A stretch of 64,000 bases of DNA from Patescibacteria group bacterium (GCA_023229665.1 JALNYW010000002.1:186001-250000), one strand, 5' to 3'; counted from the stretch's first letter, positions 17,944 through 26,640 are shown. A program made the numbers and translations. Notes: generated by a model from the sequence alone, not told the origin.

Positions 17944-18752
17944 CGCCCAAGGTCTCATTCGTAACGGTAAACTACAAAACCCCGCATTTCATCCGGCATC
18001 TTTTGTCCGGGATTGAAGAGGCGAAGTTGTCGTTCCCGTACGAATACTTCGTGGTGGACAACGCGTCGCAGGATGGGACGCCGGAATTGGTGGCCGAACG
18101 GTTCCCTTGGGCCACGCCCATCGCTTCGGAAAAAAATCTTGGCTTTGGCGCCGGCAACAATCTTGGGATTGAAAAAGCGAAAGGCGAGTATGTGATCTTA
18201 TTGAATCCCGACCTCACCATTTTCCCCGGCGAGCTCGAGGCATGGATCGAGTGGATGGATAAGCGTCCCGACGTCGGGGTTTCCGGCCCGCGCGTCTTGA
18301 ATCCCGACGGATCGGACCAGCATTCCAGTTATCGTTTTCCCGGGCTGTTCATCCCGATGTACCGCCGCACCTTCCTCGGCCACCTGCCGTGGGGCAAAAA
18401 AGCCATCGCGTCCTATCTTATGCATGATATGGATCGCGGCTCCGAACAGGACGTGGATTGGGTCTTGGGCGCGGCCATGTGCATCCGTCGCTCCGTGCTT
18501 GAGAAGGTCGGGAGCTTCGACGATCGTTTTTTCATGTATTTCGAAGATGCGGACTTGTGCCGCCGCGTGTGGGAGGCGGGCCATCGCGTCACGTACATGC
18601 CGAAGGCGCGCCTCGTGCACTACCATAAGCGCGAAAGCCAGACGCGGTATCCCTGGCAGGCGCTCAGCAACCCGGTAGCCCGCGCCCATATCAAGAGCGG
18701 TTTGAGGTATTTCTTAAAGTACCGCGCCAAACCCAATCCCAGGGCTACGTGA
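17940..18752 (+). CDS. Family 2 glycosyltransferase (rhamnosyltransferase-like)
   Basis: 270 aa from the ATG at 17940 (overlap ATGA). GT2 features: SFVTVNYKTPHFIRHLLSG, FVVDNASQDGT, KNLGFGAGNNLGI, LLNPDLTIFPG (metal-binding NPD), GAAMCIRRSVLEKVGSFD and FFMYFEDADLCRRVW. This pattern is that of WbbL/RfbF-type enzymes that add rhamnose or related sugars to surface glycans. The exact donor is not known. Confidence 0.88.
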   Translation: MTPKVSFVTVNYKTPHFIRHLLSGIEEAKLSFPYEYFVVDNASQDGTPELVAERFPWATPIASEKNLGFGAGNNLGIEKAKGEYVILLNPDLTIFPGELEAWIEWMDKRPDVGVSGPRVLNPDGSDQHSSYRFPGLFIPMYRRTFLGHLPWGKKAIASYLMHDMDRGSEQDVDWVLGAAMCIRRSVLEKVGSFDDRFFMYFEDADLCRRVWEAGHRVTYMPKARLVHYHKRESQTRYPWQALSNPVARAHIKSGLRYFLKYRAKPNPRAT

Positions 18753-18758
18753 TAAGAT
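18745..18758 (+). promoter_or_regulatory. Heptad unit joined to -10 TAAGAT, leaderless start
   Basis: CTACGTG (18745-18751), one A, then the -10 TAAGAT (18753-18758). The -10 ends 6 nt before the ATG at 18765. The TG of the heptad gives an extended -10. The same arrangement occurs at 62125-62138. Confidence 0.6.
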
Positions 18759-18764
18759 GCCTCC

Positions 18765-20813
18765 ATGTCCCTGGAGCAGCAGCCGAATTTTTTGACTTGC
18801 CCAGCCATGCCGGAACTTCCGGCAGGGGATGCTCCTCCGACTTCAAGCCAGCCGCCCCAACGGCCCGCTCCTCGCCCTGAACCGCCTAAATCCGGATACC
18901 AATTCCCGTGGAAGAAGGCCTTGGTGTTGGTCGGTATTTTGGCGTTGGTCGGCGTGATGCTCTTGGCCGCGCCCGGCCTCGTGGGCGGCGTCCGCGCGGG
19001 ATCCGGCGCCTTGCGCGCCCAGTCGGCTTTGAAACAGGCGCAAGCGCATGCCCTTGCGCGGGAATTCCGTGAAGCGGACCAGGAGCTCTCTTCCGCCGAG
19101 AGCGCTTTGCTTGAGGTGCGCGCGGGCTTGCGCATGACCGGACCGTGGCGCCAGGCGCCCTGGGTCGGTTCCAAGATACGCGCATTGGAAGAGGTGGAAC
19201 GCGCGGGCTCCGCGGCCATCGGCGGCTTGCGCGATTTGTTGTTTGCCGCAATCTCTATCCAGGACGCGTTGGAAGGCGCGACCGGTCCCGATGGTTTGGG
19301 CGTTGACCCGAACCGCAGCTATAACGATTTAAGTAAGGAAGAAAAACGCGCGGTCATCGCGCGTCTCGCCGAAAGCCTGCCGCGCATGCGCACGGCCCGC
19401 GAAAAAGTCGCGATCGCCGCCGAAGCCTGGAAGCGCGTCCCACAGGACCAGCTGTTCGCGCCGATCCGCAACGCGCTCGCGCCCTTGGCCGACCGTTTGC
19501 CGGATGCCAGCCGCCAGTTGGACGAAGCCGTTTCCATTTTGGAAATCGCCGTCCCGATTCTGGGGTATCCGACGCCCAAGACCTATCTCGTGCTTTTGCA
19601 GAACGCCGACGAAATGCGCCCGACCGGCGGGTTTATCGGCAATGTGGGCTTGATGAGCGTGGACGCGGGTGATCTCGCCCATATCGAATTTGAGGACGTA
19701 TATGCCGTGGATAATCCGGTCATAAATACGTGGAAAGAGGCGCCTCCGGAAATCATGCGGCGCGAGCTGGGTATCCCGGCATGGTTCCTGCGCGACGCTA
19801 ACTGGTCGCCGGATGTCCCGGAATCCTTTGAGCGCGTATTAGATTTCTATGTCCGTGAGATGAAGCTCGGACGCAACGCCGACCTCCACGTGGATGGCGT
19901 CATCGCGCTCCAGCCCGAACTCTTCCGCCAGCTCCTGCTCCTCACGGGTCCGATCGTAGTGGATGGAAAAACCTTCGGCGCCGACAACTTCTTCGACCAG
20001 CTTCAATACGACGTGGAGCAAGGGTTTTTCCTGGAGGATGATTTGCCGGTCGCCCAGCGCAAAGAAATCGTAGCCAAGGTCGGCGATGAGTTAATCGCCA
20101 AGCTCACGAGCCAGCCGGCGAGCCGTTGGCCGAACATGCTGGATATTGCGGCCAAGAGCCTCGACCAGAAAGATATTCTAATTTATTCACGTGACCGGAA
20201 TCTCCAGAGTTTGATTGACGCGCGCGGATGGGGAGGGCGTACGCTCGGGACGGAAGGGGATGAGCTCTGGGTGATTGATGCCAACCTCGCCGCCCTCAAA
20301 ACCGACGGCGTCATGGACAAGCGGATCATCTACTCGGTGGATGCTACCGATCCGGGCGGTCCGGTCGCCACGGTGCGGTTGCGTTATACGAATACGAACC
20401 GGACCCTAAGCTGGCGCTATACGCGCTATCGCAGCTATACGCGCGTGTATGTTCCGGAGGGAAGCGAGCTTTTATCCTGGTCGGGTATCTCGAATAATCG
20501 CAATCCGGATGTCTTAAAAGAGCTCGGCAAAACCGTGTTTGGCGGCTTTTGGATCGTCCAACCGGGCGCCACTGGCGAGTTGGTGTTCAGGTACCGCCTT
20601 CCGGCCCGCGTTCGTGAGAAGATCAGCTCGGGACCGTATACGCTTTTGGTTCAACGCCAACCTGGAGCCGAGGCAAAATTGACGCTCGATCTCCGGTTCG
20701 GTAAGACGGTTCGTAGCGCCTCACCCGGTGAGGACGAAGAGCAGTTCGGAGACGACCGGTATCGGTACGAAACGGACCTCGTTGAAAACGAAACGTTTAC
20801 CATCGGCTTCTAG
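18765..20813 (+). CDS. DUF4012 domain membrane protein
   Basis: 682 aa. A Pro-rich cytoplasmic start and a membrane helix (about 51-73) are followed by a helical region (80-270) and the DUF4012 block: YLVLLQNADEMRPTGGFIGN, VYAVDNPV and RDANWSPDVPESF. Such proteins are common in CPR and Gram-positive bacteria, often near glycosyltransferases, and a surface-polymer role is suspected from context only. The C-terminal part is beta-rich. Confidence 0.85.
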   Translation: MSLEQQPNFLTCPAMPELPAGDAPPTSSQPPQRPAPRPEPPKSGYQFPWKKALVLVGILALVGVMLLAAPGLVGGVRAGSGALRAQSALKQAQAHALAREFREADQELSSAESALLEVRAGLRMTGPWRQAPWVGSKIRALEEVERAGSAAIGGLRDLLFAAISIQDALEGATGPDGLGVDPNRSYNDLSKEEKRAVIARLAESLPRMRTAREKVAIAAEAWKRVPQDQLFAPIRNALAPLADRLPDASRQLDEAVSILEIAVPILGYPTPKTYLVLLQNADEMRPTGGFIGNVGLMSVDAGDLAHIEFEDVYAVDNPVINTWKEAPPEIMRRELGIPAWFLRDANWSPDVPESFERVLDFYVREMKLGRNADLHVDGVIALQPELFRQLLLLTGPIVVDGKTFGADNFFDQLQYDVEQGFFLEDDLPVAQRKEIVAKVGDELIAKLTSQPASRWPNMLDIAAKSLDQKDILIYSRDRNLQSLIDARGWGGRTLGTEGDELWVIDANLAALKTDGVMDKRIIYSVDATDPGGPVATVRLRYTNTNRTLSWRYTRYRSYTRVYVPEGSELLSWSGISNNRNPDVLKELGKTVFGGFWIVQPGATGELVFRYRLPARVREKISSGPYTLLVQRQPGAEAKLTLDLRFGKTVRSASPGEDEEQFGDDRYRYETDLVENETFTIGF

Positions 20814-20842
20814 GGCGGGCAGGGGTCCGCGCAACTCTATTT

Positions 20843-21847
20843 ATGTTCGGAAAAAAAATCGGCATTGATCTTGGAACGACCACCGTCCTTGTTTATATTC
20901 CGAAGAAAGGGATCATCATCAATGAACCGTCCGTCGTGGCGGTGTCCCTTGCCGACCGCAAAGTGCTGGCCGTCGGCAAAGAAGCGAAAGACATGATCGG
21001 CCGCACGCCCGACACCATCGTCGCGCGCCGTCCGTTGAAAGATGGCGTCATCGCCGACTACCGCACGACGGAAGCCATGCTTCGTTATTTTATTAATAAG
21101 GCCTTGGGCGGCATGCGCCTCTTCCGTCCGGAAGTCATGGTCGCCGTGCCCGGCGGCATCACCTCCACGGAGCGCCGCGCCGTGATTGACGCGACCATCA
21201 GCGCCGGAGCCCGCGCCGCGTATATCATCAAAGAACCGGTCGTGGCGGCCATTGGCGCCGATATTCCGATCGGTTCGGCTTCCGGCCACATGATTATCGA
21301 TATCGGTGGCGGCACGTCCGAAATCGCCGTTATTTCCTTGGGCGGCATCGTGTCTTCGTCTTCCGTGCGCATTGGCGGCAACAAACTCGACGCCGCCATC
21401 CAGGAACATGTCCGCCGTAAGCACGGCCTCGCCGTCGGCGAACGCACGGCCGAAGACATCAAGATTAAAATCGGTTCGGCATTGTATCTTGAAGATAAAT
21501 TGGAAATGGAAGTGAAAGGCCGCGACATGATCACGGGTTTGCCACGCATCATCGCCGTGACGTCCGATGACGTAACCGACGCCATCCAGCACGAGCTTCA
21601 GGGGATCGTGGATGCGATTAAGGAGGTCTTGCGTGCGACGCCGCCGGAACTTTCGGCCGACGTCATGCAAAAGGGGATGGTATTGTCCGGCGGTTCGTCC
21701 CAGCTCCGTAACCTCGATCGTCTGTTCGCTGAAGCTACCGGCGTCCCGGCCTATGTCGCCGACAACCCGCAGCAATGCGTGGCCAAAGGCACCGGCATCG
21801 CCCTCGAAAACCTCGAATTGTACAAGCGAAGCGTGTTTTCGTCGTAA
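20843..21847 (+). CDS. mreB: Rod-shape-determining protein MreB
   Basis: 334 aa, full length. Actin-fold signatures: GIDLGTTTVLVYIP (phosphate 1), IINEPSVVA, VPGGITSTERRAVIDA, DIGGGTSEIAVISLGG (phosphate 2) and VLSGGSSQLRNLDRLF (adenosine). It forms membrane-bound filaments that guide cell-wall synthesis. No mreC/mreD follow here, which departs from the usual operon. Confidence 0.96.
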   Translation: MFGKKIGIDLGTTTVLVYIPKKGIIINEPSVVAVSLADRKVLAVGKEAKDMIGRTPDTIVARRPLKDGVIADYRTTEAMLRYFINKALGGMRLFRPEVMVAVPGGITSTERRAVIDATISAGARAAYIIKEPVVAAIGADIPIGSASGHMIIDIGGGTSEIAVISLGGIVSSSSVRIGGNKLDAAIQEHVRRKHGLAVGERTAEDIKIKIGSALYLEDKLEMEVKGRDMITGLPRIIAVTSDDVTDAIQHELQGIVDAIKEVLRATPPELSADVMQKGMVLSGGSSQLRNLDRLFAEATGVPAYVADNPQQCVAKGTGIALENLELYKRSVFSS

Positions 21848-21879
21848 AGAAATGGCAGGTAGGGTACAATGGTCGGCGT

Positions 21880-23034
21880 ATGAGCCTAGAACAAATTTTT
21901 GCGAACGCCGGAAAAAGCGAAAACCGCTTGGAGGCTTCGCAACTTCCCTACCAGCGCGAAGAGCTTTTAAGCCTTCTCGCCGAGCGTCAAAAGTATGTAA
22001 GCGAGGCGTTGGAGTCGGCGCAGGAAACGGCGATTCCCGAAGATGAGGCCGGCCGCGCCGCCGCCCTCGGCGCAAAGTCCGCCCGTATTCGCCAACTGAG
22101 CGAATGGAGCGACGCCTTGTCATCCGCCATTAAAAAATTCTCCAAACCCTCTAAGGCTGAATTGCGCGATCCGGCGACCGCCGGACAAGTCTGGATTTCC
22201 AAAGATTTCCAGAATCGCTTGGACCGCATCGGCCAGGAAGAGGATGAGGGCCGTTTGGCCGTGGAGAATCTCTATCTGAAACAGCGCGAGGACGAACGCG
22301 CTGAAACGGAGCGCAGCGTCAAAGCGAAGATCGGCCGGGGTAAGAAAAAGGAGCAAATCATCGGCGATGAAGATGTCGAAATGGAATTGGAAGACCAGGA
22401 CATCGAACCTGCCCAGACAAAAGAGGAGGTGATCGGCGATGAAGACGTGGAGATGGAGCTTGAAGGCCATGATTTGGAGCCGCTTGATTTGGAAAAACGG
22501 AAAGCGAAGAAATCGGACCGTGCTGAACGTGATGCCTATGTCGCGAAATTGGCCGAGAAGTTCGCCGCCGAAGAAGATACCCAGGTGGAATATGAAGACC
22601 CCTTCGGCCAGCTTTTGGCAGAAAAGACGCGCGAGCGCGCCTCGGCGATGAGCGGTCCGGACCGGGAACGTTTGCGCCAGGCCCAGATGCTGGAAGCGAT
22701 GGAGGATTTGGAGCAGCTGTCGGTCGAAGCCTTGAACCGCGTCTCCAAATTGTGGAATGACTTGAAAGGTTTGAAAAAGCGTCTCTCAGAGTTGCGCGCG
22801 CAGATGACGGGCGGCACCCCGGTCGAGCAGGGCGTGCTGGCGGCCGTGGAGGCGGCGGCCCATCAACTCAAAGAAGAGGGCGATGCCGGCATGCGGGACG
22901 TGCTGATGATCGAAAAACAGATCGCCAGCCTGCGCGAGGAACTGGGTTCGCAGGAAGAAGCCGCGGACCAGGAAATCTCGGGACCGCGCATCAAGGTTCC
23001 GCGTTCACGTCCGGCCATCAAAAAGTCGGCGTAA
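21880..23034 (+). CDS. Acidic coiled-coil protein with internal repeat
   Basis: 384 aa from the ATG at 21880, preceded by -10 TACAAT (21865-21870). Long charged helices dominate (about 25-130 and 245-370). An acidic block IGDEDVEMELE is repeated about 25-27 residues apart (near residues 165 and 192), followed by DQDIEP and GHDLEP respectively. No signal peptide and no known family. It may be a structural or scaffolding protein, but nothing in the sequence fixes the role. Confidence 0.65.
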   Translation: MSLEQIFANAGKSENRLEASQLPYQREELLSLLAERQKYVSEALESAQETAIPEDEAGRAAALGAKSARIRQLSEWSDALSSAIKKFSKPSKAELRDPATAGQVWISKDFQNRLDRIGQEEDEGRLAVENLYLKQREDERAETERSVKAKIGRGKKKEQIIGDEDVEMELEDQDIEPAQTKEEVIGDEDVEMELEGHDLEPLDLEKRKAKKSDRAERDAYVAKLAEKFAAEEDTQVEYEDPFGQLLAEKTRERASAMSGPDRERLRQAQMLEAMEDLEQLSVEALNRVSKLWNDLKGLKKRLSELRAQMTGGTPVEQGVLAAVEAAAHQLKEEGDAGMRDVLMIEKQIASLREELGSQEEAADQEISGPRIKVPRSRPAIKKSA

Positions 23035-23050
23035 CAATAGGGAATAATAA

Positions 23051-23079
23051 AAACGCTCCGACGCATGTCGGAGCTTTTG
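23051..23079. terminator. Bidirectional terminator between convergent genes
   Basis: Arms GCTCCGAC (23055-23062) and GTCGGAGC (23067-23074) pair around GCAT, with A-run to the left and TTTTGTTT to the right. It serves the coiled-coil gene on the plus strand and the small zinc-ribbon-like gene on the minus strand. Confidence 0.9.
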
Positions 23080-23080
23080 T

Positions 23081-23479
23081 TTAGCTGGCGGCTCGCACAG
23101 GCTCCGGGAACTTCCCGAAGAGAGTCTCGAGCTCGCCGAGCAGGGCGGCGTGGCGCGCATCGTGCTTCACGAGCAGGACGATGATGACGCGCTGCACGAG
23201 ATCGCGCAGCTCGTCCGGCGCATAGGGCGGGCCCGTCTGCAGGCCGCCCACCTCGCGGTCCCAGGCCTGCATGGCCTCGATGATGCCGGAGCCCAGGATG
23301 GCCCGTCCTGCCCTGAGGGCGAGCGACGTAGCGGCGGCGAGGGCCGCGTCGGCCCTGCCTTCCTTGATCCGGCATGCGATGTGCTTCGGGCGTTCGCCCG
23401 CCGTCGGGTCTTCGTTGCCGTCCTCGTCGATGATGATCGGGAGGCGGCACAGGGAACAAAGAACGTGCGTGTCTCCCAT
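23081..23479 (-). CDS. Orphan cassette gene: small Cys-motif protein
   Basis: 132 aa. An N-terminal CSLC and a later HIAC suggest a zinc-binding knuckle; the rest is helical (about 45-125). No family is recognised. Unlike its neighbours it has a strong ribosome binding site (GGAGG, 6 nt before ATG), its own promoter, its own terminator and mostly GC-ending codons with GAG preferred over GAA. It is one of the self-contained one-gene units discussed in the findings. Confidence 0.7.
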   Translation of the reverse strand: MGDTHVLCSLCRLPIIIDEDGNEDPTAGERPKHIACRIKEGRADAALAAATSLALRAGRAILGSGIIEAMQAWDREVGGLQTGPPYAPDELRDLVQRVIIVLLVKHDARHAALLGELETLFGKFPEPVRAAS

Positions 23480-23507
23480 GATTCACCTCCGGGAAAAGAG
23501 ACGTTCG

Positions 23508-23536
23508 AACCTAGCAGGACTTGTCGGGTTTGTCAA
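23508..23536 (-). promoter_or_regulatory. Promoter TTGACA-17-TAGGTT for the minus-strand cassette
   Basis: On the minus strand the -35 TTGACA is at 23536-23531 and the -10 TAGGTT at 23513-23508, 17 nt apart. A leader of about 20 nt carries GGAGG before the ATG at 23479. Confidence 0.75.
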
Positions 23537-23558
23537 TCCTCCCAGGTATCTCTAAGCT
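23530..23558 (+). promoter_or_regulatory. Promoter TTGTCA-17-TAAGCT, leaderless, overlapping a divergent promoter
   Basis: The -35 TTGTCA (23530-23535) overlaps the -35 of the minus-strand promoter by five bases. The -10 TAAGCT (23553-23558) ends 6 nt before the ATG at 23565. Confidence 0.7.
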
Positions 23559-23564
23559 ACTCCC

Positions 23565-24671
23565 ATGCACATCGGGATAGAAGCCTCGCGCGCCAATCGC
23601 CCCGTAAAAACGGGCGTGGAATGGTATGCCTGGCATGTGATCCAGCAATTGAAGGCATTGCCCGGCGCGGCCAAACACCAATGGTCTTTGTATTCCAATA
23701 GTCCGCTCCAAGGGGGATTGCAGTCCGGTCCGGCGAATTGGAAAGAGCGCCGCCTGTCCTGGCCGCCCAGGTATCTCTGGACCCAAGCGCGTCTTTCGTG
23801 GGAAATGCGCCGCCGCCCTTCGGACGTTTTGTTCGTGCCTGCGCATGTCTTGCCCGTGATTAGTCCGAAGAAATCCGTGGTGACCGTGCATGATGTCGGG
23901 TTCAAGCGGTTCCCGGAAGCCTATAAAAAAATCCAAGTCGCGTATCACGAGATTACGACGCGCGATATCGTGCGCCGGAACGCGCGGATCATCACGGTGA
24001 GCGAGTTTTGCAAACGCGAAATTGTGGAATTATACGGCGCGAAGCCCGAACATATTTTTGTGACGCCCCTCGGCCTTGACCACGACCGGTATCGTCCGCA
24101 AACCGTCAGGCCGGAAAAACCGTATCTCCTCTTCGTCGGCCGCGTTGATAAGAAAAAGAATTTAATAACGCTGGTGCGCGCCTTCGAGCTTGTGGCCGAC
24201 GAATTTCCGCATTTGGAGCTGAAGATCGCGGGTACGTTTTCCGGCCCCGCCGGGCTTTCGACGACGGGTGCCAAGGAGCTCATGGAAGCCATCCAATTCT
24301 CGCCGTATCAAGACCGCATCGACATGCTCGGATATGTAAAAGAGGAGGAGAAGCCGGCCCTGTTGTCCGGCGCATCGATCTATATCCAGCCTTCGATCTA
24401 TGAAGGGTTTGGCTTGCCGCCGCTCGAAGCCATGGCCTGCGGCACGCCAACCATCTGCGCTGATTCCACCTGCCTCCCGGAAGTCGTCGGTGAGGGGAAT
24501 GCCCTCTTCTTTGATCCAAAAGATACCGAAGCCCTCGCTTCGGCGATGCGCCGTATCTTATCTGAACCGACCCTACGCGAAGACCTGATCCAGCGCGGGC
24601 TTGCGCGTGCGAAGCAATTCGCCTGGAACCGGACCGCCGAAGAAACCCTCAGAATCCTGGAAACGTGGTAA
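23565..24671 (+). CDS. Family 4 glycosyltransferase (GT-B)
   Basis: 368 aa. N-terminal lobe IGIEASRANRPVKTGVEWYA and HDVGFKRFPEAY. C-terminal lobe LLFVGRVDKKKNL, LGYVKEEEKPALLSGA and the Ex7E donor site YEGFGLPPLEAMACGTP. Retaining GT4 enzymes transfer sugars from nucleotide donors to lipid or glycan acceptors. No membrane helix is seen. Leaderless promoter directly upstream. Confidence 0.92.
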   Translation: MHIGIEASRANRPVKTGVEWYAWHVIQQLKALPGAAKHQWSLYSNSPLQGGLQSGPANWKERRLSWPPRYLWTQARLSWEMRRRPSDVLFVPAHVLPVISPKKSVVTVHDVGFKRFPEAYKKIQVAYHEITTRDIVRRNARIITVSEFCKREIVELYGAKPEHIFVTPLGLDHDRYRPQTVRPEKPYLLFVGRVDKKKNLITLVRAFELVADEFPHLELKIAGTFSGPAGLSTTGAKELMEAIQFSPYQDRIDMLGYVKEEEKPALLSGASIYIQPSIYEGFGLPPLEAMACGTPTICADSTCLPEVVGEGNALFFDPKDTEALASAMRRILSEPTLREDLIQRGLARAKQFAWNRTAEETLRILETW

Positions 24672-24687
24672 AATTCTTTCCATTGTT

Positions 24688-25485
24688 ATGATGGATGACG
24701 TGAAGCTTGCGCTGGCCGATCTTGGACTCGCGCCCAAAGAAGCCGATACCTATATCGCCATGTTGGAGCTCGGCCCGTCGAGCGTGCAGGATATCGCGAA
24801 GAAAGCCGGAATCAACCGCACCACGGCTTACGTCATGATCGAGGCGCTGAAGAAGCATGGTTTGGTTTCGACGTTTGAACGCGGCAAAAAAACGGTTTTT
24901 GCGGCCGAGAACCCGGAGCAGCTCGTGGAGATCCTGACGCGCCAACTGGGAACCATCCAGGCGAAAAAGAGCCGCTTGGAAGAATCCCTGCCGAGATTGC
25001 TCGCGATTTTTAATACGGTCGAAGACAAGCCCAAGGTGCGGTTTTTAGAAGGGGAAGCGCCTTTGCGCGAAATCCTGAATGAGATCGCGGGCGTCCGGGA
25101 AGAAGTATGGGAAATGTATGCCGTGGATGAACATCTGATCGAAGTGATTAAAAAACTTCAAACGCATGAGCAGCGCATGGAAGTTCCCCGCCGCATCAGG
25201 GGGCGTTCGCTGATCACCGTAAAGCCGGGACAGATGCTTCCGTATTTCGATCCCAAGAATACCGAGATCCGCGCCTTGGATTGGTCCGTGCACCAATTCA
25301 CCGGGGATATCACCATTTTCCGCGATCGCGTATACATCTTCGTTTATAAAGGCCGCTTGGGGGCGATTGCCATCGAGAGCAAGGAAATCGTGGAGATCGT
25401 CCGCGCCCTGTTCGAGATGGCCTGGAGCTGCGCCATTCCATGGACGCCGCCGCCGGATTGGGAAAAACATAAATTAGAGAAATAA
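24688..25485 (+). CDS. TrmB-family transcriptional regulator
   Basis: 265 aa. The N-terminal winged helix has ALADLGLAPKEADTYIAMLE, SVQDIAKKAGINRTTAYVMI and ALKKHGLVS. A coiled coil (about 88-112) follows, then a C-terminal effector-type domain (RFLEGEAPLREILNEI, VYIFVYKGRLGAIAIESKEI). TrmB-like proteins sense sugars in archaea and are frequent in CPR. The neighbouring glycosyltransferase suggests a link to carbohydrate metabolism, as inference. Confidence 0.87.
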   Translation: MMDDVKLALADLGLAPKEADTYIAMLELGPSSVQDIAKKAGINRTTAYVMIEALKKHGLVSTFERGKKTVFAAENPEQLVEILTRQLGTIQAKKSRLEESLPRLLAIFNTVEDKPKVRFLEGEAPLREILNEIAGVREEVWEMYAVDEHLIEVIKKLQTHEQRMEVPRRIRGRSLITVKPGQMLPYFDPKNTEIRALDWSVHQFTGDITIFRDRVYIFVYKGRLGAIAIESKEIVEIVRALFEMAWSCAIPWTPPPDWEKHKLEK

Positions 25486-25517
25486 AAACGGCCGTGCGGC
25501 TGTATCCGTCACGGCCG
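25484..25517 (-). terminator. Minus-strand terminator
   Basis: Arms CGGCCGTG (25489-25496) and CACGGCCG (25510-25517) pair; on the minus strand the stem runs into TTTTTATTTC. It would end the small minus-strand gene at 25586-25837. Confidence 0.7.
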
Positions 25518-25532
25518 AGCCGTAGGATGTGT

Positions 25533-25562
25533 ACGCCTGGCCTAAGCCCGGGCGTTTTTTGT
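25533..25562 (+). terminator. Plus-strand terminator
   Basis: ACGCC (25533-25537) pairs with GGCGT (25551-25555), with an inner GGC/GCC, and TTTTTTG follows. It likely ends the TrmB-like transcript. Confidence 0.65.
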
Positions 25563-25585
25563 TCTTGACCTGAAGTGATGGCCGA

Positions 25586-25837
25586 TCAGGCCTGCCCGTA
25601 GCTCGGGCAGTAGATGTGCCGGTAGAACGGGGTGCTGCAGCCGCCGTTGCCGCCGCCGGAGCACCACGCGTCCGCGGTGATCGCGGCGAACTCGGCGTCG
25701 CTCAGCTCGAGGCACCTCGCCTCGACGCCGCGCGTCTCGTGCGCGATCGCGTTGTCCTTCATGTTCTCGGTGCAGGCGGCCACGAGCTCGAGCTGGAGCT
25801 CGGGCTGAGGCTGGGAGGGGATCATCTGCCTGTTCAT
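25586..25837 (-). CDS. Orphan small protein with Gly/Cys-rich C-terminus, possible RiPP-type precursor
   Basis: 83 aa. The first ~58 residues are an acidic, helical leader-like part ending in LELSDAEFAAITADAW. The last ~25 residues hold CSGGGNGGCSTPFYRH and CPSYGQA, rich in Cys, Gly, Ser and Tyr. This division resembles peptide precursors that are modified and exported, but no modifying enzyme or exporter lies next to it, so it could equally be a small metal-binding or secreted protein. Codons are GC-ending; a weak GAGGA site precedes the ATG at 25837. Confidence 0.5.
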   Translation of the reverse strand: MNRQMIPSQPQPELQLELVAACTENMKDNAIAHETRGVEARCLELSDAEFAAITADAWCSGGGNGGCSTPFYRHIYCPSYGQA

Positions 25838-26640
25838 CGCGTCCTCGTCGAAAGTCCCGGAAGAGATACCACATCACGATCGCGGCGGGACTATCCCGCG
25901 TCCGTGACCAGCCACTCAAACAAAAAACGCCTTCTTTGTCAAGGCGTGGCTCTTCCGCGCGATGCCTCCGATCAGAGGCTGGTCGCAGTCGAGCAGGAGC
26001 TTGGTATACGCCTCCCACCCGTTCCCGCATTTTTCGGCGCGGGGGCATGGTGCTGGGGGCGCCTGCTTGCCGGGGAGCAGGTCAGCCGAGGGCTGTTTCA
26101 GCAGCTTCGTATGGCGCCGGAGACGCAGTGCGCAACCGGGCGAAGCCACCAACGGCGGAGGGACAGGAGCGGCGACATCCGCTGAGTGTCCATGGGGCAC
26201 CTCTGAGCCATAGTCATCGTTTCGGCCGATCTTCCGCTTGGCGAACGGGCTATGCGGCCGGCCCGATATTCCCATCGTCTTCTTCGGAAGCTGCCCTGCT
26301 TCCACTGCGCACCTACCATCCACGGCTGATCAGGCCAGAACGGTCAGCGCCGATGACGCGGGCGGGATCCGGTTTCGCTTGCGCGAAACCGGCTCTGCGA
26401 CGGTACGGTTTCGATTCCTCCAGATCCGGTTTGCAGTCCCGGCCACCATGAGGGTGGGGTGGCCTCCCATCCAACAGGATCGAAACGGGTTAGGCCATGC
26501 GCCGAATGGTGCATGGACCGTAACGGGAGTTATTTTGTTAAAAATGGCATCTTTTAGCAAGAAAAGAATATCTTTTGTGCTTTTTCTTTTATATTAGCCA
26601 AATTTATTTTGCGAAGATTAGCCAAGAAAAATGTCATGTT
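25838..26640. other. Accessory stretch with no convincing gene
   Basis: About 800 nt. On the minus strand a frame at 25916-26323 is open and GC3-rich (see separate entry). On the plus side there are hairpins GGTTTCGC/GCGAAACC (26380-26400 region) and GGCCACC/GGGTGGCC (about 26440-26463). From about 26530 the DNA turns AT-rich, ahead of the strong promoter at 26644. A tRNA-like GATTC stretch near 26409 could not be built into a cloverleaf. Confidence 0.5.
25916..26323 (-). CDS. Doubtful Cys-containing ORF
   Basis: Up to 135 aa; the true start is unclear because no ribosome binding site is seen. The last ~90 codons have strongly GC-ending third positions, as in the neighbouring orphan genes, and encode Pro-rich then helical sequence (PCPRAEKCGNGWEAYTKLLL, DCDQPLIGG). 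The frame ends near a stem ACGCCTT/AAGGCGT followed by T6 on the minus strand, which looks like a terminator. No family is recognised; it may also be a structured RNA. Confidence 0.35.
   Translation of the reverse strand: MDGRCAVEAGQLPKKTMGISGRPHSPFAKRKIGRNDDYGSEVPHGHSADVAAPVPPPLVASPGCALRLRRHTKLLKQPSADLLPGKQAPPAPCPRAEKCGNGWEAYTKLLLDCDQPLIGGIARKSHALTKKAFFV

Noticed and set aside
26330..26460. Possible tRNA because of a GATTC stretch and several hairpins
   Set aside because: No complete cloverleaf, acceptor stem or CCA could be assembled.
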